Below are positions 27,495 to 36,393 of a DNA stretch of 64,000 nt, in pieces. A model generated the notes under the pieces. That model saw only the letters and a program-made list of their open reading frames with translations. It made no database searches and was not told the origin of the DNA. Origin of the DNA: Candidatus Limnocylindrales bacterium (lineage in GTDB: Bacteria > Moduliflexota > Moduliflexia > Moduliflexales > JAUQPW01); contig DATMBG010000025.1 in the NCBI GenBank assembly GCA_035559535.1, forward strand, positions 1-64,000, in the 5' to 3' direction. Each line of letters begins with the position of its first letter. The first letter of the stretch is position 1. A program made the translations under genes and the position numbers.

Positions 27495-27576
27495 CCGAAT
27501 CGGAACCCAAACTCTGTACTTTTACGTTTTTTCCATAAATCAGGGATTTTGTTTATCCATGAAAAGTGTAGAAGTA

Positions 27577-27822
27577 GGGGGTGTGGGATGTGGGGGTATG
27601 GGGGTATGGAGGTATGGGAGTGGGGGATATGTACATGTAGAGTAGAAGTGTGAAGGCAGGATTTTTTTGTAGTTAACGTCGCGTTAGCTGTTTATGAGAT
27701 AAAAGAAGATAGGGAGGTAATGAGTACATTTATACTCTTACACTTCCACTCCCATACTCCCATACCCCCATACTCCCATATTCCCATACCCCCATACTCC
27801 CATACCCCCATACTTTCCCACT
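27577..27822. repeat. G-rich minisatellite facing its inverted C-rich copy
   Basis: From 27577 the top strand has G-runs (GGGGG TGT GGG ATGT GGGGG TAT GGGGG), a canonical G-quadruplex pattern, continuing with GTATGG repeats to about 27627. From 27740 the reverse complement, as CCCATACTCCCATACCCCC repeats, runs to about 27822. The two tracts could pair into a long imperfect stem around 110 bp of DNA. An open frame through the C-rich side encodes only low-complexity residues and is not called. Confidence 0.6.
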
Positions 27823-27839
27823 TCTGCGGGGTCAGAGTC

Positions 27840-28442
27840 CTATTCCTGCTTGAGAATTCTTCCATCTCTCAGGATAATCCCTTCAACGGTATTTCCTTTT
27901 CCGGTTCCATCCTGGGTATGAAAAATCACATCGTATACTTCTGCAATTCGAAGTTCACCGTAGAAAAAGATGACCCCGACCCGAACACTGAACTGGATGG
28001 CTTCACCTTCTTTAAAGAAAGGGGAAGGAATTGAACTCTGAACAAAGAAAATATAGGGACTTGAAATCTCACACAGGTGAGGCATTGAATCCACACGATC
28101 AGAGGTATAGGTTTTGAAGTGTTCTCGCCAGGCCTCCGAAGTGATATTTTTTGTACTTCGGAATTCCTGGGTATAAAGGGTCAATTTTTCATAGACTGGA
28201 GGACCGATCTCAGGATTTACAGTTCGAAGATCCGCATATCTGAAAGTAATACGATCCTTTCTGGCTATCTCTCCAAGGAAGGAAGCGGCCCCTCTTACCA
28301 GAACTTGATCCCCTGCCCTCGTTCCCTGAACCGGGCTGGGAAGTACAACTTCACATGTGGGTTCACCCCTTACCGTTAAGGAACTTCCCATGATTAATGA
28401 AAAAAACATGTAAACCATTCCAAGGATACTTTTTTTTATCAT
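27840..28442 (-). CDS. Exported hypothetical protein
   Basis: The 200-residue protein has a signal peptide (ILGMVYMFFSLIMGSSLTVRG, residues 6-26) and is otherwise mainly beta-predicted. It has two cysteines (TCEVVLP and HLCEISS) that could form a disulfide. No family was recognised. The ATG follows GAGAGGAAATAGATT, a good ribosome site. It ends next to the C-rich minisatellite and is divergent from the receiver-like gene at 28726. A periplasmic or secreted location is inferred. Function unknown. Confidence 0.7.
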   Translation of the reverse strand: MIKKSILGMVYMFFSLIMGSSLTVRGEPTCEVVLPSPVQGTRAGDQVLVRGAASFLGEIARKDRITFRYADLRTVNPEIGPPVYEKLTLYTQEFRSTKNITSEAWREHFKTYTSDRVDSMPHLCEISSPYIFFVQSSIPSPFFKEGEAIQFSVRVGVIFFYGELRIAEVYDVIFHTQDGTGKGNTVEGIILRDGRILKQE

Positions 28443-28725
28443 AATCTATTTCCTCTCCAGAGAACAAAGGCGGATCAAGGCATCTTACCCGTATCCTGGA
28501 GCACAGATCTCTGACCCCTTATATTTGCAGGGGAAACGTTTGCACTCCCAAAAGTCGGAATTCCCTCATAGCTTTAACGATAGGCGTTATTTTTAACGTG
28601 AATAAAAGTTAACAGAATTTATAGATTTTGCAAGCCTTGTTTTCAAAACAAGGACTTTGTAAAATTAAATTATCAGGGGTGTTTAATAAAGAACTTTTTT
28701 TGATTTTTAAAAGAGGAATCTCAAA

Positions 28726-29100
28726 TTGAAAGTCAGGCCGTTAGTATGGATTATCAGCAATCAACATTGGCCACGGGTATACTTACGAGCTGAGTTGATT
28801 GAGCGTGGATTCGATGCAATTGGGTATGAGGAGATTTCTACCGCGCTTCGATGGCTTCGCTATCCAAGGACTCCAAAACCTCAGATTATCGTCTTGGAGT
28901 TACGTGGGCAGTCCCTGACTCCCAGGGAGTTAGAAAGACTTAAACAGTTGGGTATTCCAGTTATTGCCCTGGGTGGTGCTCTGGAGTTGAACGCGCCTTT
29001 AATTAAAGGATTTGAATGGGCCGCCATCCTGAAACGTCCTTTCAGGATCGGGGATGTGGTGGATTTGATTGAGCGGTTGATAGAAAAAGTTGAAGATTAA
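28726..29100 (+). CDS. Degenerate response-regulator receiver-like protein
   Basis: The 124-residue protein follows a CheY-like strand/helix order: LVWIISN, LRAELIERGFDAIGYE, PQIIVLELRG, GIPVIALGG, WAAILKRPFRIGDVVDLIERL. The Lys-Pro pair (KRPF) of receivers is kept. The phospho-acceptor position reads LEL and the acidic pocket after strand 1 is missing, so it is probably a pseudo-receiver. The start is TTG at 28726 with AGAGGA upstream, and no ATG fits better. It precedes the sigma-factor gene by about 265 bp on the same strand, and a regulatory link is possible but unproven. Confidence 0.65.
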   Translation: MKVRPLVWIISNQHWPRVYLRAELIERGFDAIGYEEISTALRWLRYPRTPKPQIIVLELRGQSLTPRELERLKQLGIPVIALGGALELNAPLIKGFEWAAILKRPFRIGDVVDLIERLIEKVED

Positions 29101-29194
29101 ACTTTGGAATAAAAAGAAAAGTGTCCCTTTAACGGCCAGGTTTGATAATATCTTATGCTAAAGTATTATTTATTGATATTATTTAGAATGGGTA

Positions 29195-29223
29195 TTGACA
29201 AAATAATTTATATTCCATATATT
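29195..29223 (+). promoter_or_regulatory. Sigma-70 promoter upstream of the sigma factor gene
   Basis: TTGACA (29195-29200), a 17-base spacer and TATATT (29218-29223) form a near-consensus promoter about 140 bp before the sigma factor ATG. The flanks are AT-rich. The resulting leader would contain the terminator-like hairpin at 29251. Confidence 0.7.
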
Positions 29224-29250
29224 AATATTCTACATCCCTAGATTTTAAAG

Positions 29251-29273
29251 GGCGAGGATTCTAATTCCTCGCC
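29251..29273 (+). terminator. Terminator-like hairpin in the sigma factor leader
   Basis: GGCGAGGA and TCCTCGCC make an eight-base perfect stem with a seven-base loop, followed by TTCATTTTG. It lies between the promoter at 29195 and the coding start at 29366. It could act as an attenuator, or it could end a short leader RNA. The U-run is weak. Confidence 0.45.
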
Positions 29274-29365
29274 TTCATTTTGTGCCACATATCTATCACA
29301 TATTTAACCAAATCATCAGGAAAGGAGGCGTAGGATACAAAATATCCTTAAAGGAAAGGAGAGTT

Positions 29366-30232
29366 ATGAAAACTTTAAAAATCAAAACCATGGCAGGGGT
29401 TTCCCAGGATAAAAGCTTGTGGTTTTATCTCCAGGATATTGGGAAAATCCCTACCACTACCAGAAAGGAGGAGCAGGAGTTAGCCGAGAGAATTCAGAAA
29501 GGGGATTCAGAAGCCATGCGTCGCCTGGTAGAAGGAAACTTAAAATTTGTAGTGAAGGTGGCTCAGAGTTACCAGGGATGCGGTTTACCTTTGATTGATT
29601 TAATCAATGAAGGAAATTTGGGGCTTATAGAAGCGGCGAAACGATTCGATCCTTCAAAAAAGGTTAAGTTTATCTCCTATGCGGTGTGGTGGATTCGACA
29701 GTCTATTTTACGGGCTTTACCTGAACAAGGTCGTACCATTCGATTACCTTTAAAGCAAGCAGGGCTTTTATTAAAACTGGATAAGGCTTATAACGAGTTG
29801 TCTCAGCAAAAAGAGGGAAGGGAACCGACTCCGAAGGAGATTGCCGAGCGAATGGATATTTCAGAGGAAGAGGTCCGGGATATCCTGGAATTCTCGAAAC
29901 GACCTTTATCTCTTGATGCCCCAACGCTGGAAGATGAAAATATTAGTCTGATGAACCTTGTGGCCAGTAAAGATAGTCTGGCACCTGATGAGGCCGTGGT
30001 CAACCAGACCCTCATCGAGGAACTTCGGAAACTCCTAGACGAGCTAGAGCCTCGAGAGGCGACTATCCTGCGATTACGATTTGGGCTAGATGGAGAAGGG
30101 CCTTTAACCCTGGAAGAAATCGGGGGAAGGTTACATCTGAGCCGTGAAAGGGTTCGACAGTTGGAGAAGCGGGCCAAAGAAAGATTAAAAAAGCGGGCAG
30201 ATGCTAAGAGTTTAGGGGATTATCTGAATTAG
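29366..30232 (+). CDS. RNA polymerase sigma factor, sigma-70 family group 2 (RpoD/SigA-like)
   Basis: From ATG at 29366 (GGAAAGGAG upstream) the protein has 288 residues. Region 1.2 is SLWFYLQDIGKIP. Region 2 contains LVEGNLKFVVKVAQ, GLPLIDLINEGNLGLI, FDPSKKVKFISYAVWWIRQS. Region 3 has ERMDISEEEVRDIL and SLDAP, and region 4 has LEPREATILRLRFGL with HLSRERVRQLEKRAKERLKK. It lacks region 1.1 and the large nonconserved region of the housekeeping factor, so it is a compact alternative sigma recognising -10/-35 promoters. A longer GTG-initiated frame from 29282 is less likely. It is followed by a strong terminator. Confidence 0.88.
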   Translation: MKTLKIKTMAGVSQDKSLWFYLQDIGKIPTTTRKEEQELAERIQKGDSEAMRRLVEGNLKFVVKVAQSYQGCGLPLIDLINEGNLGLIEAAKRFDPSKKVKFISYAVWWIRQSILRALPEQGRTIRLPLKQAGLLLKLDKAYNELSQQKEGREPTPKEIAERMDISEEEVRDILEFSKRPLSLDAPTLEDENISLMNLVASKDSLAPDEAVVNQTLIEELRKLLDELEPREATILRLRFGLDGEGPLTLEEIGGRLHLSRERVRQLEKRAKERLKKRADAKSLGDYLN

Positions 30233-30264
30233 ATATAGGTTTATCCGCTATTCTTTTCCCTGGA

Positions 30265-30331
30265 AAGGTCTGAACCCCTACCCTCCCCAGGGATAAGGAA
30301 GGTAGGGTAGGGGTTCAGACCTTAGTTTTTT
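30265..30331 (+). terminator. Rho-independent terminator after sigma factor
   Basis: A 20-base perfect stem (AAGGTCTGAACCCCTACCCT with its complement at 30304-30323) is followed by AGTTTTTTTA. It lies 33 bp after the sigma factor stop and separates it from the next transcription unit. Confidence 0.8.
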
Positions 30332-30351
30332 TATTTGGAACTCCCCCTCCT

Positions 30352-30954
30352 ATGAATACCCAGAGTCATGCCATTCTTAATCTCTTTTTATTAAGAAAAA
30401 CCCTTGAAAAAAAGCCTATTCCTGTAGATCATCTCAATTCTGTCATTGTAGGCGGATCTATTTTGCCAGATATTCCCATCTTATTCTTTACCTTTTGGTA
30501 TCGATGGATAGTTCCTACCCCTCACCGGATCATCTGGAAGACCCTTTACTTTCGGGAAGACTGGCAGACGCTTTTCAATCTTTTTCACTCCTTTCCTATT
30601 TTTTTAATTCTGACCGGACTGGCGTATTATTTTTCTAAGCCCCGCCTATGGATTTTTTTTATGGCCAGCCTCTTGCACTTTTCCGAAGATTTTTTTGTCC
30701 ATCAAGAAGATGGCCATGCCCATTTCTTTCCCTTGAGTTCGTATAAATTTATCTCTCCCATCTCTTATTGGGACCCGGGGAGTTTTGGTCAATATTTTTA
30801 CATTTTTGAGTCTTTCCTCATGTTGGTCATCTCTTTTCCTGTGTTCAGATATATAAAGACCGGATGGGGCAAGGTCTTATTAGTTTTAGCCAATGCTTCC
30901 TTATGGGGAGGTCCTGTTTTTTGGCGTTTTGTATTTTCTCATTCTCTTCCTTAG
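30352..30954 (+). CDS. Membrane protein resembling DUF457/YdjM-type metal-dependent hydrolase
   Basis: The 200-residue protein starts MNTQSHAILNLFLL and contains GSILPDIPILFF, HSFPIFLILTGLAYYF and SLLHFSEDFFVHQEDGHAHFF. The His/Asp pattern around membrane helices is typical of membrane-bound hydrolase-like proteins of the YdjM/DUF457 type. About four to five hydrophobic segments are visible. It is the first of three plus-strand genes (with a phosphotransferase and a radical SAM protein). The ribosome site is weak (CCCTCCT context). Biochemical role unknown. Family match is tentative. Confidence 0.6.
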   Translation: MNTQSHAILNLFLLRKTLEKKPIPVDHLNSVIVGGSILPDIPILFFTFWYRWIVPTPHRIIWKTLYFREDWQTLFNLFHSFPIFLILTGLAYYFSKPRLWIFFMASLLHFSEDFFVHQEDGHAHFFPLSSYKFISPISYWDPGSFGQYFYIFESFLMLVISFPVFRYIKTGWGKVLLVLANASLWGGPVFWRFVFSHSLP

Positions 30955-31027
30955 AGAAACCCATTTATCCTAATAACCTTTTTAAAAAAGTTGTAAGCTT
31001 TCTCAAACAGGAGCAACTTTATAATAT

Positions 31028-32083
31028 ATGGAGGTATATCAACTGGCCCATCAGTTTCAACCTTTACTTGCCCGATATGTAGCGGAAAATCAATCGCTTC
31101 GAGAGATATTGGATTTGAAGGCAAAGCCTGTATCCCTGACCTTTTTGGCGGCCGGGGAAAACAATCTGGCTTTTAAGCTTTCTTCTCCGTCTGAATCAGC
31201 TTCGCCTGCCTGGGTCCTTCGATTTTGTTTGATTCCTTCTCGATGGAAATCCAACGTGGAACAGATTGCCTATGAATATAAAACCTTAGAATACCTTAAA
31301 GGTTCGGGTATTACAGCAGAACCCTGTTATCTGGATCTCTCCTGCCAGAGATTTCCTTACCCTTTGATGGGGATGACCTTCCTTCCCGGACGTATCTTGA
31401 ATTATGATAACGATCTGGCCAGGTGTGCCAGGATCTATGCCCAACTCCATGCCGTAACCATATCCGATGAAAAAAATCACCTGTTAAAGAATACCCATCC
31501 CCTTACTTTGTACTACCGGGAAAGCCTGAGGTTTGCTCAGAAATATTTGGGTTGTATGAAGGGAGATCCTCTGGTTAAGAGGATTCTGGAATTCTTTATT
31601 CGAAAGGCGGAAATCAAAAAGGACCAGGAACCTTATTTGCTGAGCCAACCGGTTAACGGAATTAATCACATTGATGCCACCTTTAATAACTGGCTCATCG
31701 ATGAATCCCAGGATCGGGCTTATCTGGTGGATTGGGAGTGGGCTGAGTACGGAACCGTAGCCGGAGACTTATCGCACTTTCTCTGTCCGACTTTGGTATA
31801 TCGGCATAACCGTTATATCCTCAGTGAAGAGCAGCGAATCTTTTTCCTGAAAACCTATTTTGATCATTGTCCGGACAAATCGAGGGAAGCTATTATTCGG
31901 GAGCATCTTCGGCTGGTCCTTCCATTTATTGTGTTACGCTCTACTACCTGGGCAGCTTCAGTGATGGTGGATTATCTGGAAGGTACCAAGGTCATCGAGC
32001 GACCAGAGTCGTTAAGGAAAGTTAAGGCCCATCTGGAACTGGACTTTCTGGAATGGTTAAAGAAACAGTATTTTGAAGATTAA
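31028..32083 (+). CDS. APH/choline kinase-like phosphotransferase
   Basis: This is a 351-residue protein kinase-like fold of the aminoglycoside phosphotransferase/choline kinase superfamily. The N-lobe has LTFLAAGENNLAFKLS. The catalytic loop reads INHIDATFNNWLID in place of the usual HGDxxxxN, with Asp and Asn conserved. The metal-binding segment is AYLVDWEWAEYGTVAGDLSHFL. CAGGAG lies upstream of the ATG. Substrates in this superfamily range from sugars and choline to antibiotics, and the one here is unknown. The adjacent radical SAM gene may share a pathway. Confidence 0.8.
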   Translation: MEVYQLAHQFQPLLARYVAENQSLREILDLKAKPVSLTFLAAGENNLAFKLSSPSESASPAWVLRFCLIPSRWKSNVEQIAYEYKTLEYLKGSGITAEPCYLDLSCQRFPYPLMGMTFLPGRILNYDNDLARCARIYAQLHAVTISDEKNHLLKNTHPLTLYYRESLRFAQKYLGCMKGDPLVKRILEFFIRKAEIKKDQEPYLLSQPVNGINHIDATFNNWLIDESQDRAYLVDWEWAEYGTVAGDLSHFLCPTLVYRHNRYILSEEQRIFFLKTYFDHCPDKSREAIIREHLRLVLPFIVLRSTTWAASVMVDYLEGTKVIERPESLRKVKAHLELDFLEWLKKQYFED

Positions 32084-32149
32084 CTCATGGTCCGTTGCCG
32101 GTCAAAGGAGGAAAAGCAATAGACAACGGATATCGACAGAAGATGTATT

Positions 32150-32980
32150 ATGATTTTTAAACAACGTGTATCCCGTGAAAGAGGTCTTATTGAAGGAGAT
32201 AGGCTCATAGAACTTCATCTTTATCCTGGAAATCTCTGTAACCGGGAGTGTTCGTTCTGTACCGTCTTAGGAAACCCCAGGGGCTGGTACAAAAACTATA
32301 CTTCAGAACATTTGGAAGGAGCGCTTCAGGCGGTTTGTACCCACGAAGGGGCTACCATTAAATTTTACGGCGGTGAACCGACGCTGGATTTTGAGAACGT
32401 TATCTGGGCCATGGGGTATCTCAGAGAGAAAGGATTCCGGGGATCTTTTGTGATCTATTCCAATGGAATCCAGGCCACCCGATTGATTCAAATGATAGAA
32501 TCCGATCCCTTAAAACGGACCACCGCTTCCTTAAACTATTCCATTACCACGGGAGATGGTGCCCCCCCCATGCCTGAGAAGGCCCTTAAAATACTGGAAG
32601 AATATGAATCCAAGCATCCGGGAACTATTGCCATTGGGCATCCTGCCATTTTGGATATGGGAAGGGGTTTTGAATCCTTCCGAGGGGATTCAACCCGACC
32701 CAAGCAGAGTAGCCAGTGCCCCCATTGCTATCCCGTATTAACCACCCGGGGCCGTTTCCATGCCTGTCCTTTTGCCGTTGAAATCGAGGCTCCCCATTTT
32801 CAACTGGGTACCTTACACTCTTCCCCTGGGCAAATCTCCAGGAACTTTAAAATATTTCTAAACTGGTTGGATACCGTCCATGAACCCTATGCCGTAAAAC
32901 ATCATTTACCGGCCTGTACCGTTTGCCATAAACATCTGAAGGATCTTCCGATCCCTTCGTTCCTTCCCGAAAAGGCTTAA
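32150..32980 (+). CDS. Radical SAM protein with extra cysteine motifs
   Basis: The 276-residue protein has the 4Fe-4S/SAM cluster motif CNRECSFC near residue 26 and glycine-rich KFYGGEPTLDFENV. It has a C-terminal cysteine set CPHCYPVLT, HACPF and CTVCHKHL that could bind a second cluster or zinc, in SPASM-like fashion. Such enzymes start radical chemistry by cleaving SAM. It lies 66 bp after the phosphotransferase. Function and substrate not recognisable. A peptide- or cofactor-modifying role is possible. Confidence 0.8.
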   Translation: MIFKQRVSRERGLIEGDRLIELHLYPGNLCNRECSFCTVLGNPRGWYKNYTSEHLEGALQAVCTHEGATIKFYGGEPTLDFENVIWAMGYLREKGFRGSFVIYSNGIQATRLIQMIESDPLKRTTASLNYSITTGDGAPPMPEKALKILEEYESKHPGTIAIGHPAILDMGRGFESFRGDSTRPKQSSQCPHCYPVLTTRGRFHACPFAVEIEAPHFQLGTLHSSPGQISRNFKIFLNWLDTVHEPYAVKHHLPACTVCHKHLKDLPIPSFLPEKA

Positions 32981-33026
32981 GATTCTGAATCGGCACTTTC
33001 AGGAAGTAAATACCCACCAAAAATTC

Positions 33027-33055
33027 TTGACTATCTCCTTGAAAATAGTTATAGT
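33027..33055 (+). promoter_or_regulatory. Sigma-70 promoter for the DNA polymerase gene
   Basis: TTGACT (33027-33032), a 17-base spacer and TATAGT (33050-33055) lie about 90 bp before the polymerase start. This suggests that polymerase-accA is transcribed separately from the radical SAM gene. Confidence 0.65.
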
Positions 33056-33142
33056 GCATCATCAAAGCTGGTCAACAAAGGAAAAAAAAGAAAAGGAGTT
33101 CTGAATATTTCTCTCATCTGAACTTTTAAGACATTTCCAGGT

Positions 33143-34885
33143 ATGGGTATGCTTATTACAAGGACAGAGGATCTTTACCGCATACTTCCCGAGTTGGAAA
33201 AAATGGATCTGGTTGCCGTAGATACCGAGACAACGGGACTGGATCCCCATCTGAATCAGGTCATCTTGTTCCAGATCGGAACGCCAACAAAACAATTTCT
33301 CATTGATACCCGAAAGGCTTCTCTAGAACCCTTGAGATCTTTTCTGGAGGGTCCCAAGCCCAAAGTTTTACATAATGCCAAATTTGATTACAAAATGATT
33401 CGTGGCACGTTTGGAATTAAAATGGAGAATCTGATCGATACGATGATTCTGGAGCAGGTACTGACCAGTGGCGCGCAGGAAAGGGGTTTTGGACTCAAAG
33501 ATTTGGCCGCCCAGTATTTGAATATTGACATGGATAAGTCGGAACGAAGCAGTTTCATGGCCCACACCGGAGATTTTACAGAAGCTCAGCTGGATTATGC
33601 CATTCGGGATATCATCCATACGTATCAAATCCTTCTAAAACAGGTACCCAAGATCGTTCAACAGGGTCTTGAACACACGGCCAAACTGGAGTGTTTGGTT
33701 ATTCCAGCATTTGGAGATATGGAGTTCGATGGGTTTTTCCTGGATACGGAAAAGTGGAATCAGTTGATCAAAATTTCTGAGATAGAGCGAGATAAGGCTA
33801 AAGCGGAGTTGGACCGGATCTTTAAAGCGACCCGGAAAAGTGATAATTTATTTGGATGGGTAGATATCAATTATGATAGTGACGAGCAGCTCAAGAAAGC
33901 CCTGGCCGATCTTGGGATCCATGTGGAAGATACCAGCCGGGAAACCTTAATGGGTATCAAGCATGAAGTTAAAGATTGGCTCCTGATCTACCGGGAGCAT
34001 CAAAAAGTCCTCAGTACCTATGGAGAAAGTTTCCTCAAGCATATCCATCCCAAAACAGGTCGCATCCACTGTGACTTTAAACAGCTTGGAGCAGAAAGTG
34101 GCCGTGTTTCCTGTACCAACCCAAACCTTCAAAATATCAAGGCAGAATCTGAGTTCCGAAGCGCGTTTGTAGCCCCCCCGGGACGAAAGATCATCACCTG
34201 CGATTATAGCGGTTGTGAATTACGAATTATTGCAGAATTGAGTGAGGATCCTGTTTTCTTGAAAACCTTCCATGAAGGGGGAGATTTACATGCCATTGTA
34301 GCGTCTACCATGTTTAACAAACCGGTCAGTAAGACTGAGAACCCTGAGTTACGGAAACAGGCTAAATTTATTAATTTTGGTCTGGCCTACGGGATGGGTG
34401 CGCAAGGTTTAGCCACTCTGGTCGGCTGCTCCGAGAAAGAAGCTGAAAAACTCCTCAATCAATACTTTAAAACCTATCCTAAAATTAAAAAGTTTTTAGA
34501 TAATGCAGCGAAAAAAGCCTTAAAAGAAGGTTATTCGGAAACCATCGGAGGACGAAAACGGTATTACGATATTTCCCAGATTCATTCCAATCCCAGGGAG
34601 CGTGCGGCCATTGAACGTAAAGCAAAGAATGCACCTATTCAGGGTACCAATGCAGATATGACCAAACTGGCCCTGGTCTATATACGAGAAGAGTTTAAAA
34701 AACGTAATCTGGATGCTTTACTGGTGAACACCGTTCATGATGAGATTGTGGTGGAAAGTGCAGAGGAGATTGCCGAAGAAGTTGGAAAACTCGTGCATGA
34801 TTGTATGGTTAAGGCTGGGAAATATTATCTGACCAAGGTTCCCGTTGAAGTCGAGTACGAGGTGGCCGAATTTTGGAAGAAATAG
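33143..34885 (+). CDS. DNA polymerase I family protein: 3'-5' exonuclease plus polymerase, no 5' nuclease
   Basis: This is a 580-residue family A polymerase. Residues 1-175 are an intact DEDDy proofreading exonuclease: Asp27/Glu29 in VDTETTGLD, Asp82 in HNAKFDYKM, Tyr152/Asp156 in YAIRDIIHT. Residues about 190-580 form the polymerase. Motif A Asp354 is in [16 protein letters not shown]. Motif B is [14 protein letters not shown], and motif C is [11 protein letters not shown]. The 5'-nuclease domain of classical Pol I (about 300 residues) is absent. Motif A reads SGxELR, as in phage T7 polymerase, where bacterial Pol I has SQIELR. All catalytic carboxylates are present. It may be a second polymerase for repair or replication, and phage ancestry is possible. 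Confidence 0.9.
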   Translation: MGMLITRTEDLYRILPELEKMDLVAVDTETTGLDPHLNQVILFQIGTPTKQFLIDTRKASLEPLRSFLEGPKPKVLHNAKFDYKMIRGTFGIKMENLIDTMILEQVLTSGAQERGFGLKDLAAQYLNIDMDKSERSSFMAHTGDFTEAQLDYAIRDIIHTYQILLKQVPKIVQQGLEHTAKLECLVIPAFGDMEFDGFFLDTEKWNQLIKISEIERDKAKAELDRIFKATRKSDNLFGWVDINYDSDEQLKKALADLGIHVEDTSRETLMGIKHEVKDWLLIYREHQKVLSTYGESFLKHIHPKTGRIHCDFKQLGAESGRVSCTNPNLQNIKAESEFRSAFVAPPGRKIITCDYSGCELRIIAELSEDPVFLKTFHEGGDLHAIVASTMFNKPVSKTENPELRKQAKFINFGLAYGMGAQGLATLVGCSEKEAEKLLNQYFKTYPKIKKFLDNAAKKALKEGYSETIGGRKRYYDISQIHSNPRERAAIERKAKNAPIQGTNADMTKLALVYIREEFKKRNLDALLVNTVHDEIVVESAEEIAEEVGKLVHDCMVKAGKYYLTKVPVEVEYEVAEFWKK

Positions 34886-34893
34886 GTGAAGCC

Positions 34894-35856
34894 ATGGGCG
34901 CAACCTACGAATTAAGTTTCGAGAAGAAGATCATCGAAATTGAAAATAAGATCGCGGAACTTAAACGGCTTTCTATCGGGGAAGAGGTAGATTTTTCTGA
35001 AGAGATTCGAAAATTAGAAAAGAAAGCCAGCGTCTTAACCCAGGAGATTTTCTCTAAACTTACCGATTGGGAAAGAACGCAGGTAGCCCGACATCCCAAT
35101 CGGCCTTATTTTTTAGATTATATAAGCCGGATAACAACGGATTTTATAGAACTTCATGGAGATCGTCACTTTGGCGATGATAAGGCCATCGTGGGAGGAT
35201 TGGCCAAGCTAGATGGACGATCCGTTGTGTTTATCGGGCACCAGAAGGGACGAACAACCAAGGAAAATATTGTTCGCAACTTTGGTATGCCTCACCCGGA
35301 GGGGTATCGAAAAGCTTTGCGGTTAATGAAACTGGCCGAAAAATTTAAGAAACCCATCATTACCATGATCGATACCCCGGGAGCTTATCCGGGTATCGGT
35401 GCCGAGGAACGAGGGCAGGCCGAGGCCATTGCGGTTAATCTTCTGGAGATGTCGAAGCTTCAGGTTCCTATCCTCGTGGTCATCATCGGTGAAGGGGGAA
35501 GTGGAGGGGCTTTAGCTTTAGGAGTCGGTAATCGGGTACTCATGCTTGAAAATTCCATTTACTCGGTTATTTCCCCGGAAGGCTGTGCTGCGATACTCTG
35601 GGAAGATCAAACCAAAGCCCCCGAAGCGGCTGAAAGGCTCTGCCTTACCGCCAACCACCTGATGGCTTTAGGAGTTATCGATGAGATTGTAAAGGAACCC
35701 CTGGGAGGAGCCCATAAAAACCACGATGAGATGGCCTCTATCCTTCGAGAAGCCCTTAAACGGCATCTCAAAGAGCTGGACCTGTTCACCCCGGAAGAAC
35801 TGGTCGAGCAGCGATATCAAAAATTCCGTGCCATGGGTGTATTTGAGGAAGGATAA
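34894..35856 (+). CDS. accA: Acetyl-CoA carboxylase carboxyltransferase subunit alpha
   Basis: The 320-residue protein matches AccA length and order. The N-terminal helical [18 protein letters not shown] is followed by [47 protein letters not shown] and [20 protein letters not shown]. Later come [20 protein letters not shown] and [13 protein letters not shown]. It transfers the carboxyl from carboxybiotin to acetyl-CoA with AccD in fatty acid synthesis. ATG at 34894 is preferred (AGGTG upstream) over an in-frame TTG at 34873 that overlaps the polymerase stop. It sits eight bases after the polymerase gene, so the two are probably co-transcribed. accD is not in the window. Confidence 0.95.
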   Translation: MGATYELSFEKKIIEIENKIAELKRLSIGEEVDFSEEIRKLEKKASVLTQEIFSKLTDWERTQVARHPNRPYFLDYISRITTDFIELHGDRHFGDDKAIVGGLAKLDGRSVVFIGHQKGRTTKENIVRNFGMPHPEGYRKALRLMKLAEKFKKPIITMIDTPGAYPGIGAEERGQAEAIAVNLLEMSKLQVPILVVIIGEGGSGGALALGVGNRVLMLENSIYSVISPEGCAAILWEDQTKAPEAAERLCLTANHLMALGVIDEIVKEPLGGAHKNHDEMASILREALKRHLKELDLFTPEELVEQRYQKFRAMGVFEEG

Positions 35857-35893
35857 TGGCCCGGGACTCTCAACCGGGATAATATCCGGCCCC

Positions 35894-36205
35894 CCTCCCT
35901 TTCAAGGGTATTTTTTTACTAACCTAACCCCTTCCCGACCCAGGAAGGGGGAGCGTGGGAATGGCCTATGAACCGACTCTCCCCTTACCCCCATACGGGC
36001 CAGGTTAAGCTGAAAAGCCCCGTTGGGGGCGAATTGTCGGTAGCCCCCCAACGCAAGTCGGGGGTTTCAGTCATTCAGAATTTTTTCAAGCTCCAGAGGA
36101 GCGGCCTGTTAAACAGGTGGCCCCGCCGGGGCTAACCTTCTTATCCCGGCCCCTATGGGAGTCGGAAGGGGTTAAGCCCAAAAATACCCTTGAAAGCCTC
36201 CCTCC
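35894..36205. mobile_element. Putative nonautonomous (MITE-like) element, ~310 bp
   Basis: CTTTCAAGGGTATTTTT and a downstream TTAACCCCTTCC block at the left (35894-35938) are mirrored by GGAAGGGGTTAAGCCC followed by AAAATACCCTTGAAAG at the right (36162-36196), giving imperfect terminal inverted repeats of about 45 bp. Inside are several stems (CGTTGGGGGC with GCCCCCCAACG, GGCCTGTTAAACAGGTGGCC, GCCCCGCCGGGGC). No open frame encodes a transposase. It occupies the gap between accA and the converging pgi gene. Confidence 0.55.
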
Positions 36206-36393
36206 AGGGCTTTGAAGAGAGGTAGAATTCTGTACTCTAAACAGCGAAGGATCTTTCAAGATCCTTCTTTCTACCAGAAATCTCCCCTTGATGGGAGGTT
36301 TCTTAACGGACCGTTCCCAGAGAACTTTAGCCCTTAATCTAATCCCCTGCCTTCAGGGATCTTTTTAAATTCAACGGGATCGACTTACAAAGC

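Noticed and set aside
27577-27822. CRISPR array
   Set aside because: The repeats are short, variable words without regular unique spacers, so this is a minisatellite.
27720-28034. Open frame through the CCCATA repeats (104 codons)
   Set aside because: It is a product of the minisatellite and overlaps the end of the exported hypothetical gene on the opposite strand. The encoded protein is low-complexity.
29282-29365. Longer sigma factor starting at GTG 29282
   Set aside because: The extra residues do not match sigma-factor N-termini, and ATG at 29366 has a strong ribosome site.
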